Positions 52,739 through 60,095 of a DNA stretch of 64,000 nucleotides are shown piece by piece. A program made the position numbers and the translations under genes. Position 1 is the stretch's first letter. Each line of letters begins with the position of its first letter. Source of the DNA: Sphingomonas horti (GTDB lineage Bacteria > Pseudomonadota > Alphaproteobacteria > Sphingomonadales > Sphingomonadaceae); NCBI RefSeq assembly GCF_009753715.1, contig NZ_WQMS01000020.1, forward strand, positions 124,001-188,000. The letters run 5' to 3'. Under the pieces are notes generated by a model. That model was given only the letters and a program-made list of their open reading frames with translations. It searched no databases and was not told the origin of the DNA.

Positions 52739-52755
52739 GTCAGCTTGTTGTCAGC
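52739..52755. promoter_or_regulatory. Direct repeats in divergent promoter, possible OmpR-type site
   Basis: GTCAGC occurs at 52739-52744 and 52750-52755, an 11-bp period, and its inverse GCTGAC at 52715-52720. Tandem half-sites one helical turn apart are how OmpR/PhoB-type response regulators bind, and such a regulator is encoded 340 bp away (53099). Lies between the TonB receptor and PepSY starts. Confidence 0.4.
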
Positions 52756-52778
52756 GCGCCTGTGCCAGTCCTGCCGAC

Positions 52779-53093
52779 ATGACAAAGCTACATTACATCC
52801 TCGCCGCGGGCCTGCTGATCGGCACCGCCCCGCTCGCTCTCGCCAAGGACAAGGACGACATCGCCGAGCAGAAAGCCGCGAGCGAAGCGCTCGCACGTGG
52901 CGAAATCCTGCCCATCGTCCGCGTGCTCGGCATCGCCACCGCCCAGGTTCCGGGCGACGTGCTGAAGGTGAAGCTGGAGCGCGAAAGGTTCGGCTTCAAA
53001 TATGAAGTGAAGATTCTTGCGCATAACGGGCGGGTGCGCGAAGTCGAGCTGGATGCCCGCACGGGCAAGATCCTGTCGATCGAGGACGATTGA
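52779..53093 (+). CDS. PepSY-domain periplasmic protein
   Basis: A 104-residue exported protein. Signal peptide MTKLHYILAAGLLIGTAPLA then LAKDK. The mature part is one PepSY domain: SEALARGEILPIVRVLGIA, then VKLERERFGFKYEVKILA and REVELDARTGKILSIEDD, the standard end. PepSY proteins often modulate a partner sensor kinase. The stop is followed 5 bp later by the response regulator, making a three-gene operon. Confidence 0.9.
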   Translation: MTKLHYILAAGLLIGTAPLALAKDKDDIAEQKAASEALARGEILPIVRVLGIATAQVPGDVLKVKLERERFGFKYEVKILAHNGRVREVELDARTGKILSIEDD

Positions 53094-53098
53094 GGCCG

Positions 53099-53764
53099 AT
53101 GCGCGCGCTGGTGGTGGAGGATGATCCGACGGTCGCCGCCGAGCTGGTGCGTGCGCTGACCGCTGCCGGTTTCGCGGTCGATCATGCGGGCGACGGCGCC
53201 CAGGCCTGGTTCGATGGCGATGTCGAGGATTATGACGTGGCCGTCGTTGATCTCGGCCTGCCGCGGCTCGACGGATTGTCGGTCATCCGCCGCTGGCGCG
53301 ATGCCGGCCGGTCCTTCCCCGTGCTGATCCTGTCGGCCCGAGGGGAATGGACCGACAAGGTGACCGGCATCGAGGCAGGCGCGGACGACTATCTCTCTAA
53401 GCCTTGGGAAATGGGCGAGCTGATCGCCCGCGTTCGCGCACTGGTGCGGCGGGCGGCAGGCCGCGCCTCGTCGACGCTGCGCGTCGGCGCGGTGACGATC
53501 GACACGCACCGGATGACGGCGACGCTGAACGGAGCGCCGATGCGCCTGTCGCCGCTGGAGTTCAGGCTGCTCGACTATCTCGCGCACAACCCGGGGCGCG
53601 CCGTCTCCGCGGGCGAGCTTGCTGAGCATCTGTACGGGGCAGCCGAGAGCAGCGATGCGAACGCGATCGAGGCGCTGGTCGCGAGGTTGCGGCGCAAGCT
53701 GGGCGGCGAGGTGATCGAGACCCGCCGCGGCTTCGGCTATCTATTGCCGTCGCTGGCCGCGTGA
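53099..53764 (+). CDS. OmpR-family response regulator
   Basis: A 221-residue DNA-binding response regulator. Receiver domain: acidic pocket VVEDDP, phosphoacceptor Asp in VVDLGLPRLDG (about 51), Ser in ILSAR and Lys in YLSKPWEMGEL. A winged-helix domain follows (LRVGAVTIDTHRMTATLNGA onward, ending RRGFGYLLPSL). ATG at 53099 chosen over a TTG upstream. Overlaps the kinase start (GTGA at 53761). Partner of the kinase and PepSY protein; may control the divergent phytase operon. Confidence 0.94.
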   Translation: MRALVVEDDPTVAAELVRALTAAGFAVDHAGDGAQAWFDGDVEDYDVAVVDLGLPRLDGLSVIRRWRDAGRSFPVLILSARGEWTDKVTGIEAGADDYLSKPWEMGELIARVRALVRRAAGRASSTLRVGAVTIDTHRMTATLNGAPMRLSPLEFRLLDYLAHNPGRAVSAGELAEHLYGAAESSDANAIEALVARLRRKLGGEVIETRRGFGYLLPSLAA

Positions 53765-55083
53765 AGGGCGGCTCGCTTCGCCTTCGCCTGCTGTTTGGCG
53801 GAGCGGCGGCGATCGCGGTCGCGCTGGCGCTCGCTTGGTTCGGCATGACCTTGCTGTTCGACCGGCACATCGAGCGCCGTGTGGCGGAGGAGCTTCGTGC
53901 GCAGGCGGTGCCGCTGCTTGCGGGCCTCGCCACGAGTAATGGTGCGCCCGTGGTTGGGGAGGAACCCGCCGACCCGCGCTTTTCGGTGCCGGCGAGCGGC
54001 CTTTACTGGCAGGTCGGTTCGGCGCGGTCCCGCTCCTTGTGGGATTCCAGACTTCCACCTGCGGACAATCCGCGTGCCGACAACTGGTCTTCGCGAACGG
54101 CGGCGGGACCGTTCGGGCAGCAGCTTTTGCTGGTGGAGCGCCGCGTGCAGCTCGATCCCGGACAGAAGCCGCTGGTGATCCAGCTCGGCTATGATCTGGC
54201 CCGCCTGGCGCCGGCGCGCCGCGAGTTCGGGCGCGAAATGGGCCTGTTCGTGCTGCTGCTGTGGGTCGTCCTGTCGGTTGCCGCATGGATACAGGTCGCC
54301 TTGGGACTAAAGCCCCTGTCGAGCGTGAGGGAGGAACTGGGTCGGCTCCGGCGCGATCCGTCGGCGCGCCTGAACGGCGCCTATCCCAGCGAGTTGCGGC
54401 CGTTGATCGGCGCGATCGACGACCTTGCGGATGCGCGTGAAGCCGATCTGGCGCGTGCGCGACGGCGCGCCGCCGATCTTGCGCATGGCCTGAAGACGCC
54501 GCTGGCGGCGCTTTCGGCGCAGAGCGCGAAGGCGCGACGGGCCGGCGCGAACGAGGCTGCCGACGGATTGGACGCCGCCATTGCCGCCGTGCGCGCGGCC
54601 GTGGACGGCGAGCTGGCGCGCACCCGCATCGGCCTCTTGCAAAGCGAAGGGCAGGCCACACCCGCCGCTCGGCTCGTCGATCGGCTGGTCGACGTGATCG
54701 AGCATACCCAAGCCGGTGAGCGGATCGCGTTCACGACCGAGGTCGACGACGGAGCGGTCCTGCCGCTCGCCGGAGACGACGCTGCCGAATTGCTGGGACC
54801 TTTGCTCGAAAATGCGGCGCGCCATGCCCGGCGGCGCGTGCTTGTGCGGGGGGAGGCGCGGCCGGACGCGCTGGTCATCAGCGTCGCGGACGATGGGCCG
54901 GGTCTGGACGCGGCGCACCGGAGCGACGCGGTGCTGCGGGGCGCGCGACTAGATTCGTCCAGCGACGGCTATGGATTGGGCCTCGCCATCGCGCGCGAAC
55001 TGGCCGAGGCGACGCAGGGGACGATGGAACTCAGGCCCGGCCCACTTGGCGGGCTGGAAGTGCGCCTTTCCTGGCTACGCTAG
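53761..55083 (+). CDS. Sensor histidine kinase
   Basis: A 440-residue inner-membrane sensor kinase. Two membrane segments (FGGAAAIAVALALAWFGMTL and MGLFVLLLWVVLSVAAWIQV) frame a periplasmic sensor of about 130 residues. The H-box is AADLAHGLKTPLAALSAQ (His about 241), N-box LLGPLLENAARHAR, G1 DDGPGLD and G2 YGLGLAIAREL. GTG start overlapping the regulator. The QseC/PhoQ-like domain plan fits PepSY-associated systems. Signal unknown. Confidence 0.93.
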   Translation: MKGGSLRLRLLFGGAAAIAVALALAWFGMTLLFDRHIERRVAEELRAQAVPLLAGLATSNGAPVVGEEPADPRFSVPASGLYWQVGSARSRSLWDSRLPPADNPRADNWSSRTAAGPFGQQLLLVERRVQLDPGQKPLVIQLGYDLARLAPARREFGREMGLFVLLLWVVLSVAAWIQVALGLKPLSSVREELGRLRRDPSARLNGAYPSELRPLIGAIDDLADAREADLARARRRAADLAHGLKTPLAALSAQSAKARRAGANEAADGLDAAIAAVRAAVDGELARTRIGLLQSEGQATPAARLVDRLVDVIEHTQAGERIAFTTEVDDGAVLPLAGDDAAELLGPLLENAARHARRRVLVRGEARPDALVISVADDGPGLDAAHRSDAVLRGARLDSSSDGYGLGLAIARELAEATQGTMELRPGPLGGLEVRLSWLR

Positions 55084-55190
55084 ATCAGCGAAGCTGTCCG
55101 CGGATTGTCACATTCGGTCGCTAGCGCGGCCGACATGAAACACGGGTGCCGCTTTACGTTGCAAGGTAAATTCTATTCCTGTTGCAATAT

Positions 55191-55204
55191 GGAATATTTG
55201 TTCG
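55191..55204. promoter_or_regulatory. IolR-like operator before the inositol-cluster TonB receptor
   Basis: GGAA-TATTTG-TTCG, one base from the GGAA-N6-TTCC pattern reported for IolR in Sinorhizobium. Very close to the inverse of the site at 59077-59090 (12 of 14 bases). It lies 66 bases before the receptor ATG, in the AT-rich part of a 187-bp gap (55084-55270). Confidence 0.5.
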
Positions 55205-55270
55205 TAGTCTTCCGCCCGTTAAGAGACTCGGGGCAGGCGAGCCTGTAACCGGATGGAGGGGAGGATTTTT

Positions 55271-57937
55271 ATGAACAGGGCTGGGACGGGTCGCCTCAAT
55301 CCTTTGGCGGCGCGGCTGGTGGGCGCAAGCGTGGGGGCGCTGGCGATGTCTCTGGCGATGCCGGCGGCGGCGCAGACCGCCGCAGCCGACGCCGCAGCCG
55401 CTGCTGCGCCGGCCGATGCGGCGCAGGCTGCCGAAGCCGGGGAAGCCGACCCGAGCACGATCGTCGTGACCGGCCAGCGCGCCTCCGACCGCGCGTCGCT
55501 GCTGAAGAAGCGCGATTCCGATGTCACCAGCGAGGTCGTGTCGGCGAACGACGTCGGCAAGCTCCCCGACCAGAACGTCGCCGAGGCCGTGCGCCGGCTG
55601 AGCGGCGTCTCGGTCGCGACCGACAAGGGCGAAGGCCGCTACCTGCTGATCCGCGGCATCGAGCCGGATCTCGCCAACGTCACGATCAACAACCAGACCG
55701 CCTCGGCGCCTGAGCCCGAGAGCCGCAACGTCAAGCTCGACGATATTCCTTCCGGGCTGATCGGCTCGGTGACCGTCATCAAGACGCTGACGCCCGACCT
55801 CGACGCGAATGCGATCGCCGGTCAGGTCGACATCGAGACCGTGTCCGCGTTCGATAAGAACCGCCTGTTCGGCAGCGCGCGCGTCGTCGGCGGCTTCTAT
55901 GAAGACACCGACCGGCGCGCGAAGGAAGGCGACGCCTCGATCGGCGGCGTGTTCGGTCCGGACGATCAGTTCGGTCTGGTGATCGCGGGCAATTACTCGC
56001 GCCGGCCGTCCTATTCCGAAGACGTGCTCTCGACCGCGCGGCAAATCGTCAACGGGATCGACCTGCCCGAAGAGCTCGACCAGCGCATCTACGATCCCGC
56101 CTTCCGCACCCGAAAGGGCGCGGTCGCCAACTTCGACTGGCGCCCGTCGAGCGACGTGAAGGTCTATGCCCGTTTCCTCTATTCGCAGTTCGCCGACCGC
56201 GAGTTCCGCCAGCGCTTCCGGCTGTTCTTCCCGGACGATGGGGACGATTATTCGTCGCTGACCGCGGACGGCGGCACGATCGCCTCGACCACGGCGCGCC
56301 GCCTGCTTCGCCGTCGCGCGGAGATCACCGGCACCAAAACCTATTCGCTGGGCGGGGAATTCCGGCTCGGCGACGGCGAGCTGACGATCGAAGGCACGCA
56401 CGCCGATTCGAACAAGCGGGACCCGATCCGCGACGAGCTCGAATATCGCGCGGCGGCATCGACAGGCGTCGGTGCGACCTTCCAGCTCGGTAATGGCCTG
56501 CTCGACAGCTTCACCGCCAATGCGGCGGCGCTGAACCCGGCCAATTACCGGCTGCGCAGCTACAAGCAGGTATCCCGCCGCGCCGGCGAGGAACTGAACC
56601 AGCTGCGCGTCGACTACAAGCTGGACGTCGATGCGCTCGGGGTCGGCAGCTTCCTGAAGGTCGGCGCCAAGTATCTGAAGCGCAACCGCTTCCAGGACCA
56701 GACCGGGCGAACGCTGTCGGCCGTGTCCGGAACCGCCGGTCGCCACACCGTCGCGGATGACCAGATGTCGATCGTGCCCACGATCTTCGACGGGCGATAC
56801 ACGTTCGGGCCGTTGATCAACTTCGGCACGGCGCAGGGCTTCGTCTTCGCCAACGCAAACGACCCGGCCTTCTTCACCGTCGACCCGACCGACCAGATTT
56901 CGCAATCCACGTCGGAAGATTACCGAGTGAAGGAGAAAGTCACCGCCGGCTATGTGATGGCGAACATCAAGACCGGCGACCTGACGATCATCCCCGGCGT
57001 CCGCGTCGAGAAGACCGAGGGGGACACTGCCGCGATCATCTTTGCCGAGGGCGTCACCACGCTCGACAGCACCTTCGACTCCTTCGGGCACTACGAATAT
57101 ACCGACTGGTTCCCGGGCCTGAACCTCAAATACGAGTTCAGCCGCAATCTTCAGGCGCGCGCCGCGATCACCACCGCGATCGGTCGACCGCCCTTTGTCG
57201 ACCTGGCGCCGACGGTCGGCGTCGACGAAGGCTCCAACGAAGTGACGCTCGGCAATCCCAACCTCAAGCCGCAAAAGTCGCTGAACCTGGACGCGGGCCT
57301 GGAATATTATTTCCCGAGCGAAGGCGGGATTTCGGTCGCCGTGTTCTACAAGCGGATCAAGAACCCAATCTTCGAGACGACACGCACGGAAAGCGGCGTG
57401 TTCGGCGGCATCCCGCTGACCGACGCGAGAATCTTCTCGTTCGGCAACGGCGACAAGGCGACGCTGAAAGGCATCGAGTTCGCGTTTCAGAAGCCGCTGA
57501 CGTTCCTGCCGTCTCCGCTCGACGGGTTCGGGGTCAACGCCAACCTGACCTTGACGGACGGCAATCTGAAGGTTCCGGGCCGCACCATCGACACGCCGCT
57601 GGTCGGCCAGGCAAAGCGGATCGCAAGCGCCCAGCTCTATTACGAGAAGTACGGGATTTCCGGCCGCGTGGCCGTTTCGTACCGTTCGGCCTATCTCGAC
57701 ACAGACGGCGGCTTGAACGTGGGGGACCCAAGCGGGCTATCGGATGGCTATTTCGGCAAGATCACGACCGTCGATGCGCGGCTCGGGTATCGCCCCGTCA
57801 AGTATCTTGAGGTCTTCGTCGAAGGCACCAACCTCACCGACGCGAAGGATTATTATTACTTCGCGACGCCCAATCGCTTCCGCGAGGCGGAGAAATATGG
57901 CCGCTCGATGCGGGTGGGCGTGACCTTCACCTACTGA
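55271..57937 (+). CDS. TonB-dependent receptor, TIGR01782-like, of the inositol cluster
   Basis: An 888-residue outer-membrane transporter. Signal peptide region GASVGALAMSLAMPAAAQ after a 20-residue basic lead; TonB box STIVVTGQRAS; plug block VGKLPDQNVAEAVRRLSGVS, then GRYLLIRGIEPDLANVTING-like (RYLLIRGIEPDLANVTINN) and NAIAGQVDIETVS, all typical of the large sphingomonad/Caulobacter receptor type for sugars and polyols. C-terminus ends in the barrel signature (MRVGVTFTY). GGAGG upstream of the ATG. An IolR-like site in its promoter and the gene order point to inositol, an inositol phosphate or an inositol glycoside as ligand; not shown directly. Confidence 0.92.
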   Translation: MNRAGTGRLNPLAARLVGASVGALAMSLAMPAAAQTAAADAAAAAAPADAAQAAEAGEADPSTIVVTGQRASDRASLLKKRDSDVTSEVVSANDVGKLPDQNVAEAVRRLSGVSVATDKGEGRYLLIRGIEPDLANVTINNQTASAPEPESRNVKLDDIPSGLIGSVTVIKTLTPDLDANAIAGQVDIETVSAFDKNRLFGSARVVGGFYEDTDRRAKEGDASIGGVFGPDDQFGLVIAGNYSRRPSYSEDVLSTARQIVNGIDLPEELDQRIYDPAFRTRKGAVANFDWRPSSDVKVYARFLYSQFADREFRQRFRLFFPDDGDDYSSLTADGGTIASTTARRLLRRRAEITGTKTYSLGGEFRLGDGELTIEGTHADSNKRDPIRDELEYRAAASTGVGATFQLGNGLLDSFTANAAALNPANYRLRSYKQVSRRAGEELNQLRVDYKLDVDALGVGSFLKVGAKYLKRNRFQDQTGRTLSAVSGTAGRHTVADDQMSIVPTIFDGRYTFGPLINFGTAQGFVFANANDPAFFTVDPTDQISQSTSEDYRVKEKVTAGYVMANIKTGDLTIIPGVRVEKTEGDTAAIIFAEGVTTLDSTFDSFGHYEYTDWFPGLNLKYEFSRNLQARAAITTAIGRPPFVDLAPTVGVDEGSNEVTLGNPNLKPQKSLNLDAGLEYYFPSEGGISVAVFYKRIKNPIFETTRTESGVFGGIPLTDARIFSFGNGDKATLKGIEFAFQKPLTFLPSPLDGFGVNANLTLTDGNLKVPGRTIDTPLVGQAKRIASAQLYYEKYGISGRVAVSYRSAYLDTDGGLNVGDPSGLSDGYFGKITTVDARLGYRPVKYLEVFVEGTNLTDAKDYYYFATPNRFREAEKYGRSMRVGVTFTY

Positions 57938-57957
57938 GCCGATTGCCCCCGCAGGGA

Positions 57958-57986
57958 GGAGCCGGCCCGCAAGGTCCGGCTCCTTT
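57958..57986 (+). terminator. Rho-independent terminator after the TonB receptor
   Basis: Stem GGAGCCGG (57958-57965) and CCGGCTCC (57976-57983) with a 10-base loop, then TTTCCATTT. It lies 20 bases after the receptor stop and just before the convergent iolG stop (57991). Confidence 0.75.
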
Positions 57987-57990
57987 CCAT

Positions 57991-58977
57991 TTAGACCTTG
58001 ACCAGGCAGTCGCCCGCGGCGGAGGCCGCCGCCGCTTCGGCGAGCGCCAGCGCGCGGACGCCGTCGGCATAGCCGACCAGCGGCGCGCACTTGTCATCCA
58101 GGATATCGGCGAAATGCTCGGCTTCACGGGCGTAAGCGGTCGCGTAACGGTCGAGGAAGAAGTTCTGGAACCGGTCGGCGGCAGCGCCCTCTTCGCCCCA
58201 GGTCTCGACAGTGGTCTCAAGCTGGTTCTGCGCGCGGATCATTCCTTTCGATCCGAATGCCTCGATCCGCTGGTCGTAACCATAGCCGCTGCGGCGACTG
58301 TTGGAGATGACGCAAAGCCGGCCGGATCCTGTGCGCAGGATCGTCTTGGCCGTATCCGCGTCGCCGGCTGCGCCGATGGCCGGGTCGACCAGCACGGACG
58401 TGCTGGCGAACACCTCGGTCGGCTCCTCTCCGAGCAGCCAGCGCGCCATGTCGAAATCGTGGATCACCATGTCTTTGAAGATGCCGCCCGAGACCTTGAT
58501 GTAGTCGACCGGCGGTGGCGCCGGATCGTGGCTGATAATGTGCAGTGTCTCCAGCGTGCCGACGGCGCCCCCCGCCAGCCGCGCCTGCAGCGCCGCGAAA
58601 TTCGGGTCGAAGCGGCGGTTGAACGCCAGGAACAGCGGCGCGCCCAAGGCTTCCAGCCGATCGGCCGCCGCCCGGGCGCGGGCCAGGTCCTGGTCAAGCG
58701 GCTTTTCGCAGAAAACCGCCTTGCCCGCTTCCGCGGCGGCCAGGCTGAAATCGAGGTGCGTGTCGGTCGAGCTCGCCACCACGACGCCTCGGACCGACGG
58801 GTCGGCAAGCGCCTGGTCCAGGCTCGCCACGGTTGCGCCGAACTGGCGAGCCAGCGCAGCCGCGGCGTCCGCCACCGGGTCAACCACATAGGCGAGCTTC
58901 AGCCGCGGGTCGGCGGCGATGTTGGCGGCGTGGATGCGGCCGATCCGGCCGGCGCCGATCAAGGCAATGGCGTGCAT
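57991..58977 (-). CDS. iolG: Inositol 2-dehydrogenase
   Basis: First step of inositol catabolism: myo-inositol to scyllo-inosose with NAD+. 328 residues of the Gfo/Idh/MocA family: IALIGAGRIGRIHAANIAAD for the cofactor, the catalytic region EKPLDQDL (Lys of the EKP motif) and GGIFKDMVIHDFDMARWLLG containing the Asp/His pair. Start at 58977 is supported by GGAGG a few bases upstream. Divergent from the RpiR regulator, with two candidate operators between them. Other Gfo/Idh substrates are possible but the neighbours make inositol very likely. Confidence 0.93.
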   Translation of the reverse strand: MHAIALIGAGRIGRIHAANIAADPRLKLAYVVDPVADAAAALARQFGATVASLDQALADPSVRGVVVASSTDTHLDFSLAAAEAGKAVFCEKPLDQDLARARAAADRLEALGAPLFLAFNRRFDPNFAALQARLAGGAVGTLETLHIISHDPAPPPVDYIKVSGGIFKDMVIHDFDMARWLLGEEPTEVFASTSVLVDPAIGAAGDADTAKTILRTGSGRLCVISNSRRSGYGYDQRIEAFGSKGMIRAQNQLETTVETWGEEGAAADRFQNFFLDRYATAYAREAEHFADILDDKCAPLVGYADGVRALALAEAAAASAAGDCLVKV

Positions 58978-59016
58978 ATTCCTCCCTTCAAGCCACATTC
59001 CAAATATCATGCATCT

Positions 59017-59090
59017 GAAATTGACGTTCCTTGTAGCGCGACGATTTGCCTCGCGCGATAGTTGCGTTCCATTTTTTGAACAGATATTCC
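59017..59090. promoter_or_regulatory. Two IolR-like sites between iolG and the regulator
   Basis: GAAA-TTGACG-TTCC (59017-59030) and TGAA-CAGATA-TTCC (59077-59090), each one base from GGAA-N6-TTCC. The second, read on the other strand, is GGAATATCTGTTCA, close to the receptor site at 55191. They lie in the divergent gap 58978-59119, well placed to control both genes. Confidence 0.5.
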
Positions 59091-59119
59091 TTCGCGCAGC
59101 CGATGGGGAGGAGTGCCGG

Positions 59120-59992
59120 ATGTCCGAGGATTTGAGCGCTCCGGCAACGGCCGAGCAATTGCGCGCGGAGATCGTCCGGCGCTACGAATCGCTCAGCAAG
59201 CGGCTCCAGCAGATCGGCCGCTACATCCTCGACGAGCCGAACGACATCGCGCTGGAGACGCTGGCGGTGATCGCGTCGCGTTGCGGGGTGCAGCCGTCCG
59301 CGATCGTGCGCTTCGCGAAAAGCTTCGGCTTTGAAGGCGCCAGCCAGATGCAGCGCCTGTTCCGCGACGGGCTGCTCAGCAACAATGCCGCGCTCGGCTA
59401 TTCGGAACGCGTGCGCCAGCTGAGCGAGGCGACCAATGCCGGCAATGCCGAGCCGGCCGACCTGCTTGCCGAGTTCGTCGAAGGCAACACGCTCGCGCTC
59501 CAGAACCTGCTGCAGACCGTCAGCGGTGCGGACATGCGGGCCGCGGTCGACGCCATTCTGAAGGCCGAGATCGTGCACGTGGTCGGGTTCCGCCGGTCCT
59601 TTCCGGTTGCGTCTTATCTCACCTATTCGCTGCTCCAGGCCGGCAAGCGGACGACGTTCATCGACGGGGTCGCCGGCCTTGCGATGCAGCAGGTCCAGAC
59701 GATGACCGCCGACGACGTGCTGATCGCGATCAGCTTCCATCCCTATTCGGAGGAAACGGTCGCGGTCGTTGAAGCGGCGCAGGGGCGGGGCGCCAAAGTC
59801 CTGGCGATCAGCGACAGTCTGGTCAGCCCGGTCGCCAAGCCGGCCCAGTGCGTGCTGCAGGTGCGTGAATCGGAAGTGCGCAAATTCCGCTCGCTGGCGG
59901 CATCGATGGCGCTGGCCCAGGCCCTTGCGATCAACTTCGCGTTCGAGGTCAATCGCAAGCCTTCCAAACGGCGATCGGGCAAGACTGCTTGA
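59120..59992 (+). CDS. iolR: RpiR-family regulator of inositol genes
   Basis: A 290-residue regulator of the MurR/RpiR class: N-terminal helix-turn-helix (LQQIGRYILDEPNDIALETL, then VQPSAIVRFAKSFGFEGASQ) and a C-terminal SIS sugar-phosphate-binding domain (VHVVGFRRSFPVASYLTYSL, DVLIAISFHPYSEETVAVVE). Rhizobial IolR belongs to this class and represses iol genes until a phosphorylated intermediate appears. The start at 59120 has GGAGGAG about 7 bases upstream. Directly upstream of iolC, so autoregulation is likely. Confidence 0.92.
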   Translation: MSEDLSAPATAEQLRAEIVRRYESLSKRLQQIGRYILDEPNDIALETLAVIASRCGVQPSAIVRFAKSFGFEGASQMQRLFRDGLLSNNAALGYSERVRQLSEATNAGNAEPADLLAEFVEGNTLALQNLLQTVSGADMRAAVDAILKAEIVHVVGFRRSFPVASYLTYSLLQAGKRTTFIDGVAGLAMQQVQTMTADDVLIAISFHPYSEETVAVVEAAQGRGAKVLAISDSLVSPVAKPAQCVLQVRESEVRKFRSLAASMALAQALAINFAFEVNRKPSKRRSGKTA

Positions 59993-60053
59993 GTGTTGGA
60001 ACGCCTTCCAGCGGCCGCACCTGTGAAACATATATTGCAAACTATCATATAGT

Positions 60054-60067
60054 GGAATAGATGTTAC
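60054..60067. promoter_or_regulatory. IolR-like site upstream of iolC
   Basis: GGAA-TAGATG-TTAC, one base from GGAA-N6-TTCC; 42 to 29 bases before the iolC ATG in an AT-rich stretch. A separate palindrome TGGAA-CGCC-TTCCA lies at 59997-60010 just past the regulator stop. Confidence 0.45.
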
Positions 60068-60095
60068 AGACCACAAGGGGCGGTCTGACGAGTAT

